From Vibrio maritimus (lineage in GTDB: Bacteria > Pseudomonadota > Gammaproteobacteria > Enterobacterales > Vibrionaceae), in contig BBMT01000006.1 in NCBI GenBank assembly GCA_000755425.1, forward strand, positions 124,001 through 188,000: a DNA stretch of 64,000 nucleotides. Direction: 5' to 3'. The notes under the pieces were generated by a model. That model was given only the letters and a program-made list of their open reading frames with translations, was not told the DNA's origin and did no database searches. The position numbers and the translations under genes were made by a program. This document shows, one piece after another, positions 1 to 9,186 of the stretch (within the stretch, counting starts at the first letter, position 1; each line of letters begins with the position of its first letter).

Positions 1-690
1 TACGGTATTTTACTACGCGGTTCTGACGTAGATTTGAAAGAGCAAAATCCACTACTAAACTGGTGTTCTAACTTTTTCAAACCAAACAGCAAAAACATGA
101 AAGCGTGTTTGGTACAAGAGAACCCAGAGCAAAACGATTTATTCAGCTGTAATTTCCGTGACGCTACGATAAAACAAACTGGATCCGATGACGAAGTTGA
201 AGGCATTTTTGCTTCAAGAGGATCCTTGGGGCCTGAGCATTATTATACGGTAGGGATGGGAGGCAAACTTAGCCTGAAATTACCAGGAGCAGGTTGTAGG
301 ATTTATGGTAAGAGGCTTGAGCTCAACGAGTTTACCAACACCTATCCAACTGAAAAATTCGTCGACTATCCAGAACAAGGTACAGTGAAAGCAATACTGA
401 AATGCTTGGATCAGGAAAATGGAATGATCACGCGTGATGTCGTTCCACTAACGAAAGAACAAGGTGTAGTGAGTAATGATGGTTTTATGCCACAAGATAA
501 CGATGAGTTACTTCGAACAAATCAGTCTATAAGCTTCGAATTTGGCAAGGAATATGAGTTCTGTCGCTTGGTAGCGCTCCATATCAAAGACTCGACTCAA
601 AAGATATTAGGGCCTGATGGTGAACCACCTCAAGTGAGCACTAATGGATTTGAGATTCAAGGACTGTCAATTGCTGAAGATCAGGATTAG
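1..690 (+). CDS. hypothetical protein, 5' partial
   Basis: The reading frame is open from the first base of the window and ends at a TAG, so the gene starts upstream. The visible 229 residues are acidic and hydrophilic, without a clear signal peptide, membrane segment or recognised motif. They contain several cysteines (near residues 18, 31, 45, 94, 130 and 184). An internal TTG at 34 could serve as a start but has no good ribosome binding site, and the frame is uninterrupted before it. A strong terminator follows at once. I do not recognise the family and propose no function. Confidence 0.6.
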   Translation, partial: YGILLRGSDVDLKEQNPLLNWCSNFFKPNSKNMKACLVQENPEQNDLFSCNFRDATIKQTGSDDEVEGIFASRGSLGPEHYYTVGMGGKLSLKLPGAGCRIYGKRLELNEFTNTYPTEKFVDYPEQGTVKAILKCLDQENGMITRDVVPLTKEQGVVSNDGFMPQDNDELLRTNQSISFEFGKEYEFCRLVALHIKDSTQKILGPDGEPPQVSTNGFEIQGLSIAEDQD

Positions 691-700
691 ATTTTTCTTC

Positions 701-732
701 AAAGGCCACCGAAGAAAGGGGTGGCCTTTTTT
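701..732. terminator. bidirectional rho-independent terminator
   Basis: AAAGGCCACC and GGTGGCCTTT form a stem around a purine-rich loop and are followed by a T run. It lies between two convergent genes and can serve both. Confidence 0.85.
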
Positions 733-739
733 ATATTCT

Positions 740-1846
740 TTACTCTGTCACGTAGCTAATCACAAAGTCGGTGATCTTCACCATGTCATCAACAGCAATG
801 AACTCTTCTGTGGTGTGGACTTTAGACATACCGGTAGATAGGTTCACAGTTGTTAAACCTTTCTCGTTGAAGTTGTTTGCATCGCTGCCACCGCCAGTGT
901 GTTTGGTGTTTGCCTCAACGCCGTTTGACGCAAATACTTCTTTGATCTTCAGAACGTGCGCATCATCTTCAGCAATGACAAACGCGTCGTAAGCGCGAGT
1001 TGACTCAATCTCAACCTCTGCACCAAACTTCTCAGCAGATGCTTGGAAAGTCTCAACCATGTGGTTAACTTGTGCGGTAAGCTTGTCGCTATCTAGAGAG
1101 CGCGCTTCAGCAACAATTGTTAGCTCAGGCATAACAATGTTTGTTGCCTGACCGCCGTTAATTGAGCCAATGTTTGCTGTGGTTTGCTCGTCGATGCGTA
1201 GCAGCTTCATGTTAGCGATAGCGTCTGCTGCAACCATAGCGGCACTGATGCCTTCTTCAGGAGCAAGACCTGCGTGAGCTGGGCGACCTTTGATCTTAGC
1301 AACGATTTTTTGCTGACCAGGTGCACCAGTAACGATAGTGCCGATAGGGCCGCCGGTGTCTAATACGATCGCGTTTTTCGATTGAATGTAAGACATATCG
1401 AAATACTCAGATCCAAATAGACCACCTTCTTCATGGACTGTGAATGCGACCTCAATCGTTTTGTGTTCGCGGTTTTGCTCTTGTAAGCAACGGACGGCTT
1501 CCATTACCGCCGCGATACCTGATTTGTCATCACCACCAAGGATAGTATCGCCCTTTGAGCGGATGATGCCATCTTCGATGATAGGCTCGATACCGATGCC
1601 TGGTGTTACTGTGTCCATGTGAGCACTGAAGACAATGCTGCCTTCTTGTTTGCCCTCTAAACGTCCGTAGACGTTGAAGCCATTGGTGTATTGCTCTGGT
1701 ACTGGCAATTTGCTTACCACGAAGCCTAGCTCACCAAGTTGCTCAGCAATCGCTTCAGCGACGGCTTTTTCGTTGCCAGATTCACTGTCGATTTTTACTA
1801 GTTCACAAAAATGGTTTACGAGGCGCTCTGTATTTACTTGAGTCAT
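740..1846 (-). CDS. M20 family metallopeptidase (PepT-like)
   Basis: A 368-residue cytoplasmic zinc-dependent aminopeptidase or deacylase of the M20 family (PF01546 with an M20 dimerisation domain). Zinc-site motifs are visible in order: SAHMDTV near residue 75, GGDDKSG near 104, and HEEGGLFG near 138 with the catalytic glutamate pair. The lid domain spans roughly residues 175-275, and a final histidine lies in KVHTTEEF. Length and layout match the peptidase T-like proteins often annotated PepT or YqjE in Vibrio and Bacillus. The gene is intact and stands alone, with a shared terminator at its 3' end. The exact peptide substrate cannot be read from sequence. Confidence 0.88.
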   Translation of the reverse strand: MTQVNTERLVNHFCELVKIDSESGNEKAVAEAIAEQLGELGFVVSKLPVPEQYTNGFNVYGRLEGKQEGSIVFSAHMDTVTPGIGIEPIIEDGIIRSKGDTILGGDDKSGIAAVMEAVRCLQEQNREHKTIEVAFTVHEEGGLFGSEYFDMSYIQSKNAIVLDTGGPIGTIVTGAPGQQKIVAKIKGRPAHAGLAPEEGISAAMVAADAIANMKLLRIDEQTTANIGSINGGQATNIVMPELTIVAEARSLDSDKLTAQVNHMVETFQASAEKFGAEVEIESTRAYDAFVIAEDDAHVLKIKEVFASNGVEANTKHTGGGSDANNFNEKGLTTVNLSTGMSKVHTTEEFIAVDDMVKITDFVISYVTE

Positions 1847-1962
1847 GGGGTCACTTCACGTTATGAAACAGGGAAGACCACTTTACACGTTACCGAACCC
1901 CCCAAGACCTGAGATAAATCAATAAAAGTGTCGCCTTGTAGTTAATCTGACTGTCTTTCTCG

Positions 1963-2881
1963 CTATTTTTGTTCTGAAAATTTGTAACAAGCTGCAATGG
2001 TAGTGGTTATGACAATGAAACATCCAAGCCACTGCAATATTGACATGGTTTCACTTAGGAACACGCTAGCAAACAGCAATCCAAACATGGGCTCAGTTCC
2101 CATAAGCAGCGATGCCTGACTGGCGGGCAAGTGTTTGATGGCGTAGTTTTGCACGAAGAACGCGAGCAATGTGCAACACAGCGCCAAGTAGAGAAGACTC
2201 ATCCAGTCGTGGCTATTCAGCGTTTGCAGAGTGCTTATCAGTGCGGGTCTATCAGAGTCCAATAAAACGAGAAAGAAACTGATGAGCGTTACCACCGACA
2301 ATTGGATTAGGGTGATGATTTCAATTTGTAATGGTGTTCTAGTAAACGCTTTTCGGCACGTAACCACCATCACAGCTCGAAGCAGGCTGCGATGATCACT
2401 AAGCCAACACCCAGATTTAAGCTCAGCTCACTAGGCTTGCGATCATCACCATGCCAGCAAAACCAATGCTGCAAAACAGCATAATCCCCTTGGGAAGTCT
2501 AACTTTGAGCCATGCAGTTTCGAGTAATGGTGTAAACAGCACGCAAAGACTAATCAATACCGCAACTTGCCCAGCTTGAGCCAATTTAACAGCCCACGTT
2601 TCGGTTAGGAAAATGCAGCTTAAGATAAGCCCTGTTGAGATGCCGACTTGTAGGTAGCGACGCCACTGAGAAGTGAACACTCTGATTTGTTGTTTGAAAT
2701 AGATAATGCTCATCAGGACGGCGCAGCTAATAACAAAGCGAACCAAAAGCAATTCGACCACGGAGAGTTGGTTCAATATCTGTTTGGAGACACCGTAGCT
2801 CGTGCCCCAAACAATCGAAACTATCAGTAAACCTATGATTGCCCAATGAAATGAGATCTTGTTAGCGAAATTTGTTTCCAT
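1963..2881 (-). CDS. EamA/DMT family transporter (two frameshifts)
   Basis: A ten-helix inner-membrane drug/metabolite transporter with two EamA repeats, read as an N-terminal half (2423-2881) and a C-terminal half (1963-2373). The sequence between the halves codes for a consistent membrane segment in a third frame (reading ...SLNLGVGLVIIAACF...). Two single-base deletions, near 2425 and 2379, explain this; each is cured by doubling a C on the coding strand. The restored protein is about 305 residues, normal for the family. It is divergent from a LysR gene at 2984, the usual arrangement of an exporter and its regulator. The substrate is unknown. Confidence 0.8.
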
Positions 2882-2983
2882 ATGCGTCGTTGTAATAAAG
2901 TCTAATGCAAGTATATGTTCTACTATGCTAGCTTATGAATATAAGCGTGATAATACTTCCAAACTTCATAGGACTTGTGACTA

Positions 2984-3900
2984 ATGGACACAAATAAGCT
3001 CATGGCACTACTGCCAGACATCGTGGCGTTTGTCACGGTTGTTGATTCAGGTAGCTTTACAGCAGCGTCGCAAAGATTGGGAGTAACCCCATCAGGTGTT
3101 AGCCGTCAGATCAGTCGTCTAGAGGCCGCTTTGAATGCAGATTTGCTCGAGCGCACGACGAGAAAGCAAGTGACAACGGAAATGGGCAAAGTGGTTTACG
3201 AATTCAGTCAGAAGATCATTGATTCTGCTGACGATATTGTTCACGTGACGAGCCAAGAGTTAGGTGAGGTGACAGGCGAGCTGCGCATTGCAGCGCCTAA
3301 AGCGTTTAGCCGCCGTATTTTACAACCACTGATGCTTGAATTTTTAGCAAAATACCCAAAAGCCAAACTACGTTTGATGGTCAGTGATGAGTTTGTTGAC
3401 CCGTTTGGCATAACCTTGACTTTGTGTTTGAACTGACTCACTTCCCGAGGGAAAACCTGGTTGCGAAGTCGCTAGGGCATACCAATGCGGTTCTGTGCGC
3501 CAGTCGAAGTTATTTGCAATCACATGGTATTCCTTTTCATCCTGACAACTTAACTCAACATGATTGCCTCTACCTTAATGAGCAGCCAAATGACAATGTT
3601 TGGCGTTTTTCTAAGGGAGGCGAGGATGTCAAAGTAGAGGTAGAAGGGTCTTACTCGGTCAACCATTCAGAAATTCGCCTTAACGCAGTTAAGCAAGGAT
3701 TAGGAATAGGCATATTCCCTGAGTTTGTGGTTGAAGAGGCGATTCAAAACGGTGAAGTCATTCAAGTGCTTCCAGAATGGCGAGTGATCTCACGCTACCA
3801 AGGTGAGATCACGTTGCAGTTTCCTCAGTCGAAATTCATGCCGGCTCGAAGACGCGCGTTTATCGACTTTATGGTCGCATCACTAAACCCAGAACCTTAG
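2984..3900 (+). CDS. LysR family transcriptional regulator (frameshift)
   Basis: The N-terminal winged helix-turn-helix is clear at residues 8-65 (FTAASQRLGVTPSGVSRQISRLE), followed by a LysR substrate-binding domain. The frame breaks near 3412 and resumes in an overlapping frame that ends at 3900. Adding one A in the run gives ...DPFGINLDFVFELTHF..., a normal LysR sequence of about 305 residues. The gene is divergent from the EamA transporter at 2881, so it probably controls that exporter. The effector is unknown. Confidence 0.85.
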
Positions 3901-3942
3901 ATCGACTGGGGAGCGGTAAGTTAAGCCCCCGGATGATCTCGA

Positions 3943-4650
3943 TTAAACAAAGCGCGTTGGATAGTCAGTAAAGATGGCGTCTACTCTATCTATGTGTTTG
4001 AACGATTTAGGGTTGTTTACGGTGTAACACCAGATTTCGACTTCGAGTTCACGCAGCATATTAATGTGATTAGCGGTTAGCCATTTGTAGTCTAAATGGC
4101 AACTGAATGCGTTGACGTTTTGAATGCTGGCAATAGCTTTGCGGTTTAAACGCTTGGCGAGAACCCCCAGACGTGTACCCAACTTTGCTTCGAACAGTGT
4201 TTGCATCACTTCAGCGCTGAAGCTGGAGATAATAAGGCATTCTCTATCTATAGGATGGGTATCCAGTACCGATTTGAGCAAAGAGACAACATGGTTGGCG
4301 TCGTGACTGTCGATCTTGACCTCAAGGTTGATGCACATATTGTGCTGGTGACAAAAATCGAGCAACTGTACCAGTGTCATGATGCGTTCCTGCTCGAATG
4401 CTTCTGACTTCCAAGCGCCAAAATCAAGCTTACTGAGCTCCTCCAGCGTTTGCTCGTCAATGCGCCCCTTTCCGTTACTGCAGCGGTTCACTGTATGGTC
4501 GTGACAGACCACCAAAACATCGTCTTTGGTTGGTTGAATATCCACTTCAATCCATTGCAATCCTAGCGCGTGCGCCTGTTGAATACTGACCATGGTGTTC
4601 TCTGGGTGAGTCCCTGCTACACCTCTATGACCAACATAAATGACACTCAT
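3943..4650 (-). CDS. glycerophosphodiester phosphodiesterase family protein
   Basis: A 235-residue TIM-barrel GDPD-family enzyme that hydrolyses glycerophosphodiesters to sn-glycerol 3-phosphate and an alcohol. The catalytic signature starts at residue 8 (HRGVAGTHPENT). It is followed by the metal-binding EVD at residues 37-39 and the second catalytic histidine in VVCHDHTVNRCSNG. There is no signal peptide, so it should be cytoplasmic like UgpQ. The ATG at 4650 has a GAGG ribosome site 7 bases upstream that lies inside the divergent neighbour's start region. Length fits UgpQ. Confidence 0.9.
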   Translation of the reverse strand: MSVIYVGHRGVAGTHPENTMVSIQQAHALGLQWIEVDIQPTKDDVLVVCHDHTVNRCSNGKGRIDEQTLEELSKLDFGAWKSEAFEQERIMTLVQLLDFCHQHNMCINLEVKIDSHDANHVVSLLKSVLDTHPIDRECLIISSFSAEVMQTLFEAKLGTRLGVLAKRLNRKAIASIQNVNAFSCHLDYKWLTANHINMLRELEVEIWCYTVNNPKSFKHIDRVDAIFTDYPTRFV

Positions 4651-4652
4651 AA

Positions 4653-5521
4653 ATGAACCTCAGAAAGCGATGTCTATCGCTATATATAATAGGGCTTGTT
4701 GCAATATTGTTAATATCGGGTTATCTTGCATCAAGGTTGTCTGACCAGTTAGCAAGGCTTATGAAAATCCATCAGATTTCAGGTTATATCCAACAGATCT
4801 ATCTCGCTGAGTATCCAGATAAATTGCTGTTACTGGACGGTGCAAGCCGAGCCGATGTCGGCACGATTTTACGCTATATTCGGGACGACTGAATCGTCCT
4901 GTTTCCGATCTCAAAGCGATAGTCGTCACGCATATGCACCCGGATCACGCCGGAGCCGCTCATAGATTGAAAGCGTTGACTGGGGCGGACATTGTCTCCA
5001 GTGAGCAGCCAAAAGCGTGGTATGCGGGGATTGATGGTGTGGCTATGCACCTGACCGATTTAGTTTTGGCCTGGTATATGGCGAATCGAATGGGTAAGCC
5101 GAAGCGAAACTTATGGTATCGACGTAAACTCAAAGTCGACCATGCAGTGGTCGATGGTGACACCTTGCCGCATTTTGACGATTGGCAGGTGCTCACTACT
5201 CCTGGCCATACAGATCGCGACATTTCTGTATACAATGCCAAGCAGTCGACGGTTTATGTGGCGGATCTTATGGTCGAGGTCAAGCAGCGTTTGATTGCAC
5301 CTTTTCCTGTATTTCATCCTAATCAATATCGAAACTCTATCGATAAAATTTACAACCTCAATGCTGAGCAGGTCTTGCTTGCTCACCGTGGCCCAGTTTC
5401 GTTTGATGAAAAGGCGAAGCAACATATCCTTGAAACAGCGCCAAGAAGACCGGTGACTCATTGGCGCGTGACGAAGATAAAACTTAAAAGCTTAGTCAAA
5501 TCTTTGCTCGCTAGGGGGTAG
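4653..5521 (+). CDS. MBL-fold metallo-hydrolase (frameshift)
   Basis: A metallo-beta-lactamase fold protein. The zinc motif THMHPDHAGA is in the second frame (from about 4925), with later metal ligands at TPGHTD and a closing LLAHRGPV. The frame breaks near 4888; one extra G gives RDGLNRPVSDLKAIVVTHMHPDH, so the gene is read as one protein of about 290 residues. The start at 4653 adds a predicted N-terminal membrane helix (LYIIGLVAILLISGYLA) but has no ribosome site and sits 2 bases from the divergent GDPD start codon. A later start such as the ATG at 4761 is possible. The substrate is unknown; Vibrio homologues are usually called glyoxalase II-like hydrolases. Confidence 0.75.
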
Positions 5522-5531
5522 CGAGCAAGCG

Positions 5532-6068
5532 TTAGTTAACTTGAGCTTTGTCGTGTTTTGGGAAGATTAAGTTTTCAGTATCGAATCCAGCGACGTTTGC
5601 GCGCTTTACATACTTCTCAAGCTGACTGGATTCAATCGATGGGGTTCGAGAAAGGATCCAAAAATAATCAGAGTTATAGCCGCTTACCAATGCGACTGAA
5701 TAGTCAGGTTCTAGGTAGTAGACAACATAACTGCCATAGAAAGGTCCAAAGAAGGAAACTTTCAGGTGAGCGATGTCTTTAGACTCAACAAACTTAGCTT
5801 TACCTTCCGCCTCAGACCATTCCAAATCCTCTGTATCCCAACCACGATTGAGTACTTTTACACTGCCGTCGTCATTAAGCGAGTAAGTGGCAGAGACGTT
5901 ATCCAAACCACGCTCAAAACTATGGTCTAGTCTCGCGATTTCATACCATTTTCCGAGGTAACGGTTCAGTTCAAAGTTGGAGACGGGTTTAACACTCTCT
6001 GGCATGCCAGTACAGCCAAGGAGTAATACGCTGATGGAGATCAGCAAACATTGACGTAACAGTTTCAT
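5532..6068 (-). CDS. blc: outer-membrane lipocalin Blc
   Basis: A 178-residue bacterial lipocalin. A lipoprotein signal peptide ends in the lipobox LLLGC (cysteine at residue 19). The lipocalin signature NRYLGKWYEIARLDHSFERG follows at 34-53, with a TYS strand motif and a second structurally conserved segment near VALVSGYNSDYFWILSRTP. Blc proteins sit in the outer membrane and bind lysophospholipids or fatty acids, and are induced by stress. Length is typical. It is convergent with the MBL gene. Confidence 0.93.
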   Translation of the reverse strand: MKLLRQCLLISISVLLLGCTGMPESVKPVSNFELNRYLGKWYEIARLDHSFERGLDNVSATYSLNDDGSVKVLNRGWDTEDLEWSEAEGKAKFVESKDIAHLKVSFFGPFYGSYVVYYLEPDYSVALVSGYNSDYFWILSRTPSIESSQLEKYVKRANVAGFDTENLIFPKHDKAQVN

Positions 6069-6207
6069 CCTAAAACCTCTAATAGTTTGGTTACTTATTG
6101 AATATACGTCATTTTGTGTCGGTAAGACTACAAAGATTGCATCTATTAGGTATTGCGCTTAATCTGAACAAGTATTGTCTATTTAGCCATTGGGTATTGC
6201 TAAAAAC

Positions 6208-6873
6208 ATGTTTGAGATTTTTATCGTCTTTGCTCTGCTGGTGGGCTTTTCCATGGCTGCGCTTAAATACTTTGTAAAACAGGAAGATACCAAGTCGTAT
6301 CAATACAAAGTGAAAGGCCCCATTTTATCTTCAGCACAAACGGCGTTTTATAATGCTTTAAAAGAAGCCGTGGGCGATCATGGGGTGATACTGACCAAGG
6401 TTAGCATGGCAAACGTTGTGACACCCCAGCAAATGAAAAGCAAGAAGCAGTGGTTTATCGCAAATAATGTTATCGCGAAAAGCTATTTTGATTTCGTCGT
6501 CTGTGACCCGAGAACGATGCAGCCACGTGTGATCATTGAATATGATAATGGTCAGAAGCTGCACAAAGGAAAAATCGAGCGTCAGCGACTGATCATGCAA
6601 GTGTGTAAATCGGCGAATATCCCGCTGATTGGTGCTTCGGTAAAGCTTAGCTATCAAGTGGGTAAAATTCGCCGTTTACTTGCCGCCCACATCGATTTGA
6701 TAGAGCCGGACAAAGAAGTTCGCTTCTGTAAGCGTTGCGGCAGTCCAATGACCATTAAAACAGCCATGCAAGGTGAGTTCAAAGGACGACGCTTTTTCAC
6801 ATGTAGCCGCCAACCGCTGTGCCAGTACACAGAGAACTATAATGTGGTGTTTGACGACGAAGAATCGGCATAA
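6208..6873 (+). CDS. DUF2726 protein with C-terminal topoisomerase-type zinc finger
   Basis: An N-terminal membrane helix (about residues 1-19) is followed by a DUF2726 domain (about 45-160), a fold related to restriction-type endonucleases, with the acidic motif DFVVCD and IIEYDNGQKLHKG. A C-terminal four-cysteine finger (CKRCGSPM...CSRQPLCQY) is of the kind found in DNA topoisomerase I. The ATG at 6208 is preferred; an in-frame TTG at 6190 would add six residues. The combination suggests a membrane-associated nucleic-acid-binding protein, but its role is unproven. Confidence 0.8.
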   Translation: MFEIFIVFALLVGFSMAALKYFVKQEDTKSYQYKVKGPILSSAQTAFYNALKEAVGDHGVILTKVSMANVVTPQQMKSKKQWFIANNVIAKSYFDFVVCDPRTMQPRVIIEYDNGQKLHKGKIERQRLIMQVCKSANIPLIGASVKLSYQVGKIRRLLAAHIDLIEPDKEVRFCKRCGSPMTIKTAMQGEFKGRRFFTCSRQPLCQYTENYNVVFDDEESA

Positions 6874-7052
6874 TTCGTCAGTTTGACGATTGTAATAGTT
6901 CGCCAAAGAGCTGATAGCCTTCACATTTTTAGGCGCCGACGCATAAAAAAGAGTCGAATTGATGGCGATTAGACCAAACGGCATCAAAAACACAAAAATG
7001 TGCTTGCACAGCTAAGGTAGTCTGGTTAATATCCTTCTCGTTCCAGAGAGAT

Positions 7053-7129
7053 GGGTCCGTAGCTCAGTTGGTTAGAGTACTACCTTGACATGGTAGGGGT
7101 CGGCGATTCGAGTTCGCCCGGACCCACCA
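7053..7129 (+). tRNA. tRNA-Val(GAC), copy 1
   Basis: A 77-nt cloverleaf with encoded CCA. The acceptor stem is GGGTCCG/CGGACCC, the anticodon stem is CTACC/GGTAG with loop TTGACAT giving anticodon GAC, and the T arm contains TTCGAGT. It is identical to the copy at 7169 and separated from it by 39 nt. Confidence 0.96.
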
Positions 7130-7168
7130 TCCTTCTCTGAGTTTTTATTCAGAATGGAACAAAAATTT

Positions 7169-7245
7169 GGGTCCGTAGCTCAGTTGGTTAGAGTACTACC
7201 TTGACATGGTAGGGGTCGGCGATTCGAGTTCGCCCGGACCCACCA
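7169..7245 (+). tRNA. tRNA-Val(GAC), copy 2
   Basis: Identical in sequence to copy 1, with encoded CCA, and followed 7 nt later by a strong terminator. The two form a short tRNA operon. Confidence 0.96.
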
Positions 7246-7252
7246 AATTTTT

Positions 7253-7283
7253 AAAAAAGCCCGCTTTTAAAGCGGGCTTTTTT
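7253..7283 (+). terminator. tRNA operon terminator
   Basis: AAAGCCCGCTTT and AAAGCGGGCTTT form a stem with a short loop, followed by T residues. Confidence 0.9.
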
Positions 7284-7477
7284 GTATCTGGCCGTTTGGA
7301 AATTCCTTTCGACTGTCAGAAGCCCATCCTTCTTTTCCCAACTTGATGACCATTGTTCTCCATTTATCCTCAAATAGAGCATTTCACGCTCGCTATATAC
7401 CGCTCGTCGCATGCACAAAAGCGTCAGAACGCATCTCTTTATCATAGAACTCAGGATCACAGCAAAAGGAAAGCGTC

Positions 7478-7699
7478 ATGAATGGTAAGAACATAAGAAT
7501 GGTATTGAGATGGGCACACATCGTACTAGCGCTACTTGTTGGTGCAGCATTCTACTCTCCTTTAGCAAGTAATGAAGCTTACATAGCAGCGACGTTGTGG
7601 GGATTCATTCCAGCGCTTGCTTTGACAGGTATTGGTATGTGGAAGCAGTCATTGATGATGAAGCTCTTAAAGCCAGTGGGTAAGAAAGCGCACCAATAG
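7478..7699 (+). CDS. small two-helix membrane protein
   Basis: A 73-residue protein with two predicted membrane helices (about residues 9-25 and 35-52) and a basic C-terminus (LLKPVGKKAHQ). An AAAGGAAAG ribosome site precedes the ATG, and a hairpin terminator follows at 7709. No family is recognised by eye; small proteins of this shape are common in Vibrio as uncharacterised genes. Confidence 0.7.
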   Translation: MNGKNIRMVLRWAHIVLALLVGAAFYSPLASNEAYIAATLWGFIPALALTGIGMWKQSLMMKLLKPVGKKAHQ

Positions 7700-7708
7700 C
7701 GGAAAGGC

Positions 7709-7738
7709 AAGCGCGAGAACTGTTATATCTCGCGCTTG
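7709..7738. terminator. terminator between convergent genes
   Basis: AAGCGCGAGA and TCTCGCGCTT form a perfect stem around a 9-nt loop, between the small membrane protein and the convergent CIA30-like gene. Confidence 0.75.
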
Positions 7739-7746
7739 CTTGTTAT

Positions 7747-8373
7747 TTACGGTCTAAAACGAAGTTGGAGGAGTTCGAGTTTGAACTCGCCAGATTTGTT
7801 GTCGGCGATAAGTAGACCTATTTGTTGGATATCTGGAGCGATAAGTTCTGGTGCACCGTTTATCAAACGTCCACGAAATACGGCTTGAAACTCGTTTAGA
7901 GAAAAACTCACAACTTGTCGCTCACCTTGTTGAGTGGCAAAGTTGTGTTTGTAGTTGATGCGAACGCCATCTTTCCAAGTGGTGGCGCGTAATTGATAGG
8001 TTCGACCGTCGCCAATAAATTCAAGCTCAGCGTGGGTAATATCTGCCTCCAAGGTTTGAATAGGGCGGTTAACTGAACTGAATCCTCCGTTGTTCTCTAA
8101 GTAAATTACACCAGAGAAAAGGCTTCTGCCATTGCTGTACGTCATCGTTCCACTCGAGATACCGCCCATGACATTGTCGTTGGTGGCGTCCCAATTAAGG
8201 TGCTCATCTTGCTTCGTGAAATCAATCATTAAAGCTCCTGAACCAAAAGCGTATGAGTAGTTAACGGTGCTAACCACCAACATTATCCAGATGTGTTTAA
8301 GTACGTTAGCAAACATTCTGAAACGTGTATTTATCGAGAGGCTCTTATCCATCCTCCCTCCAATAGATAACAT
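7747..8373 (-). CDS. CIA30 family protein
   Basis: A protein of up to 208 residues with an N-terminal membrane or signal segment (IWIMLVVSTVNYSYA) followed by a CIA30-type beta-sandwich (PF08547). Family hallmarks are WDATNDNVMGGISSG near residue 60, LENNGGFSSVN near 93, and a closing GLLIADNKSGEFKLEL. Mitochondrial CIA30 assists complex I assembly, while bacterial homologues are uncharacterised and carbohydrate-binding-like. The first ATG at 8373 lacks a well-spaced ribosome site, so the second at 8352 is also possible. Confidence 0.8.
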   Translation of the reverse strand: MLSIGGRMDKSLSINTRFRMFANVLKHIWIMLVVSTVNYSYAFGSGALMIDFTKQDEHLNWDATNDNVMGGISSGTMTYSNGRSLFSGVIYLENNGGFSSVNRPIQTLEADITHAELEFIGDGRTYQLRATTWKDGVRINYKHNFATQQGERQVVSFSLNEFQAVFRGRLINGAPELIAPDIQQIGLLIADNKSGEFKLELLQLRFRP

Positions 8374-8474
8374 GAGAACTAGTTTGGTTTACGAGATTTC
8401 GCAACTTTTCCGCTCACATAGTTGTTGGATTTCGTCAGCATTCAATCTTTTATTGGTACTGAGGAAAGAGGGTG

Positions 8475-9023
8475 TTACTCACTCTGGCTCGCGAACTGTT
8501 TATACCACTCATTTTCACTGATCAGGTCATGGTTTGACTCCAATCGATCAACAAAAGTAATACCATCTAGGTGATCAAGCTCGTGTTGAAAAACTCGCGC
8601 TAAGAAACCTTCAAAAGTGGTCTGTTGCAATGTGGCTTGTTGGTCGTAGTAACGTACGGATATTTGCTGGTGACGAGGTACAAAACCGCGCATGCTTGGC
8701 ACACTTAAACAGCCCTCCCAACCTTTTTCCATTTCAGTGCTGGCATCAACAATTTCAGGGTTGATCATGGCGGTTATTGGCATAGATGGCGCATCGGGAT
8801 AACGGGCATTTGGCTTTGAGCTCATAATAAAAATGCGCAAGCTCTGATAAACCTGAGGCGCAGCAATGCCGACACCATTGGCTTGTTGCACGGTATCGAT
8901 CATTTGACTTATTAAGCTCTGACATTCGGGTGACAAGATGTTCTCAACAGGTTTCGCTTGTTGTCTTAAAACAGGATGACCGAGCTGGGCAATATGTGGC
9001 TTCGATGGGCTGCTTGGTTGCAT
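8475..9023 (-). CDS. def: peptide deformylase
   Basis: A 182-residue metallohydrolase that removes the N-formyl group from nascent proteins. All three motifs are present: GVGIAAPQ near residue 51, EGCLSVP near 102 and QHELDHLDG near 144, carrying the metal-binding Cys, His and His and the catalytic Glu. The gene is not next to fmt, so it is likely a secondary deformylase; many vibrios carry more than one. It is intact. Confidence 0.92.
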   Translation of the reverse strand: MQPSSPSKPHIAQLGHPVLRQQAKPVENILSPECQSLISQMIDTVQQANGVGIAAPQVYQSLRIFIMSSKPNARYPDAPSMPITAMINPEIVDASTEMEKGWEGCLSVPSMRGFVPRHQQISVRYYDQQATLQQTTFEGFLARVFQHELDHLDGITFVDRLESNHDLISENEWYKQFASQSE

Positions 9024-9131
9024 ACTGAACCTTTTACTGAGACATAGATAGAGAAGGCAAAGCGACTAACGGTTTTCAAGGCGAATTCTATACCTTGAAT
9101 AATAGTAGAGGTTGGTTTTAGTTTGACATCT

Positions 9132-9158
9132 AAACCGCCTCCAGGGAAAGCGGTTTTT
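9132..9158. terminator. rho-independent terminator
   Basis: AAACCGC and GCGGTTT form a stem with a CTCCAGGGAAA loop and a T run on the plus strand. It lies between the deformylase start and the 3' end of the LacI gene and can end LacI transcription on the minus strand. Confidence 0.65.
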
Positions 9159-9186
9159 CAGGTGATTAGCTTTATTTACACGTATC

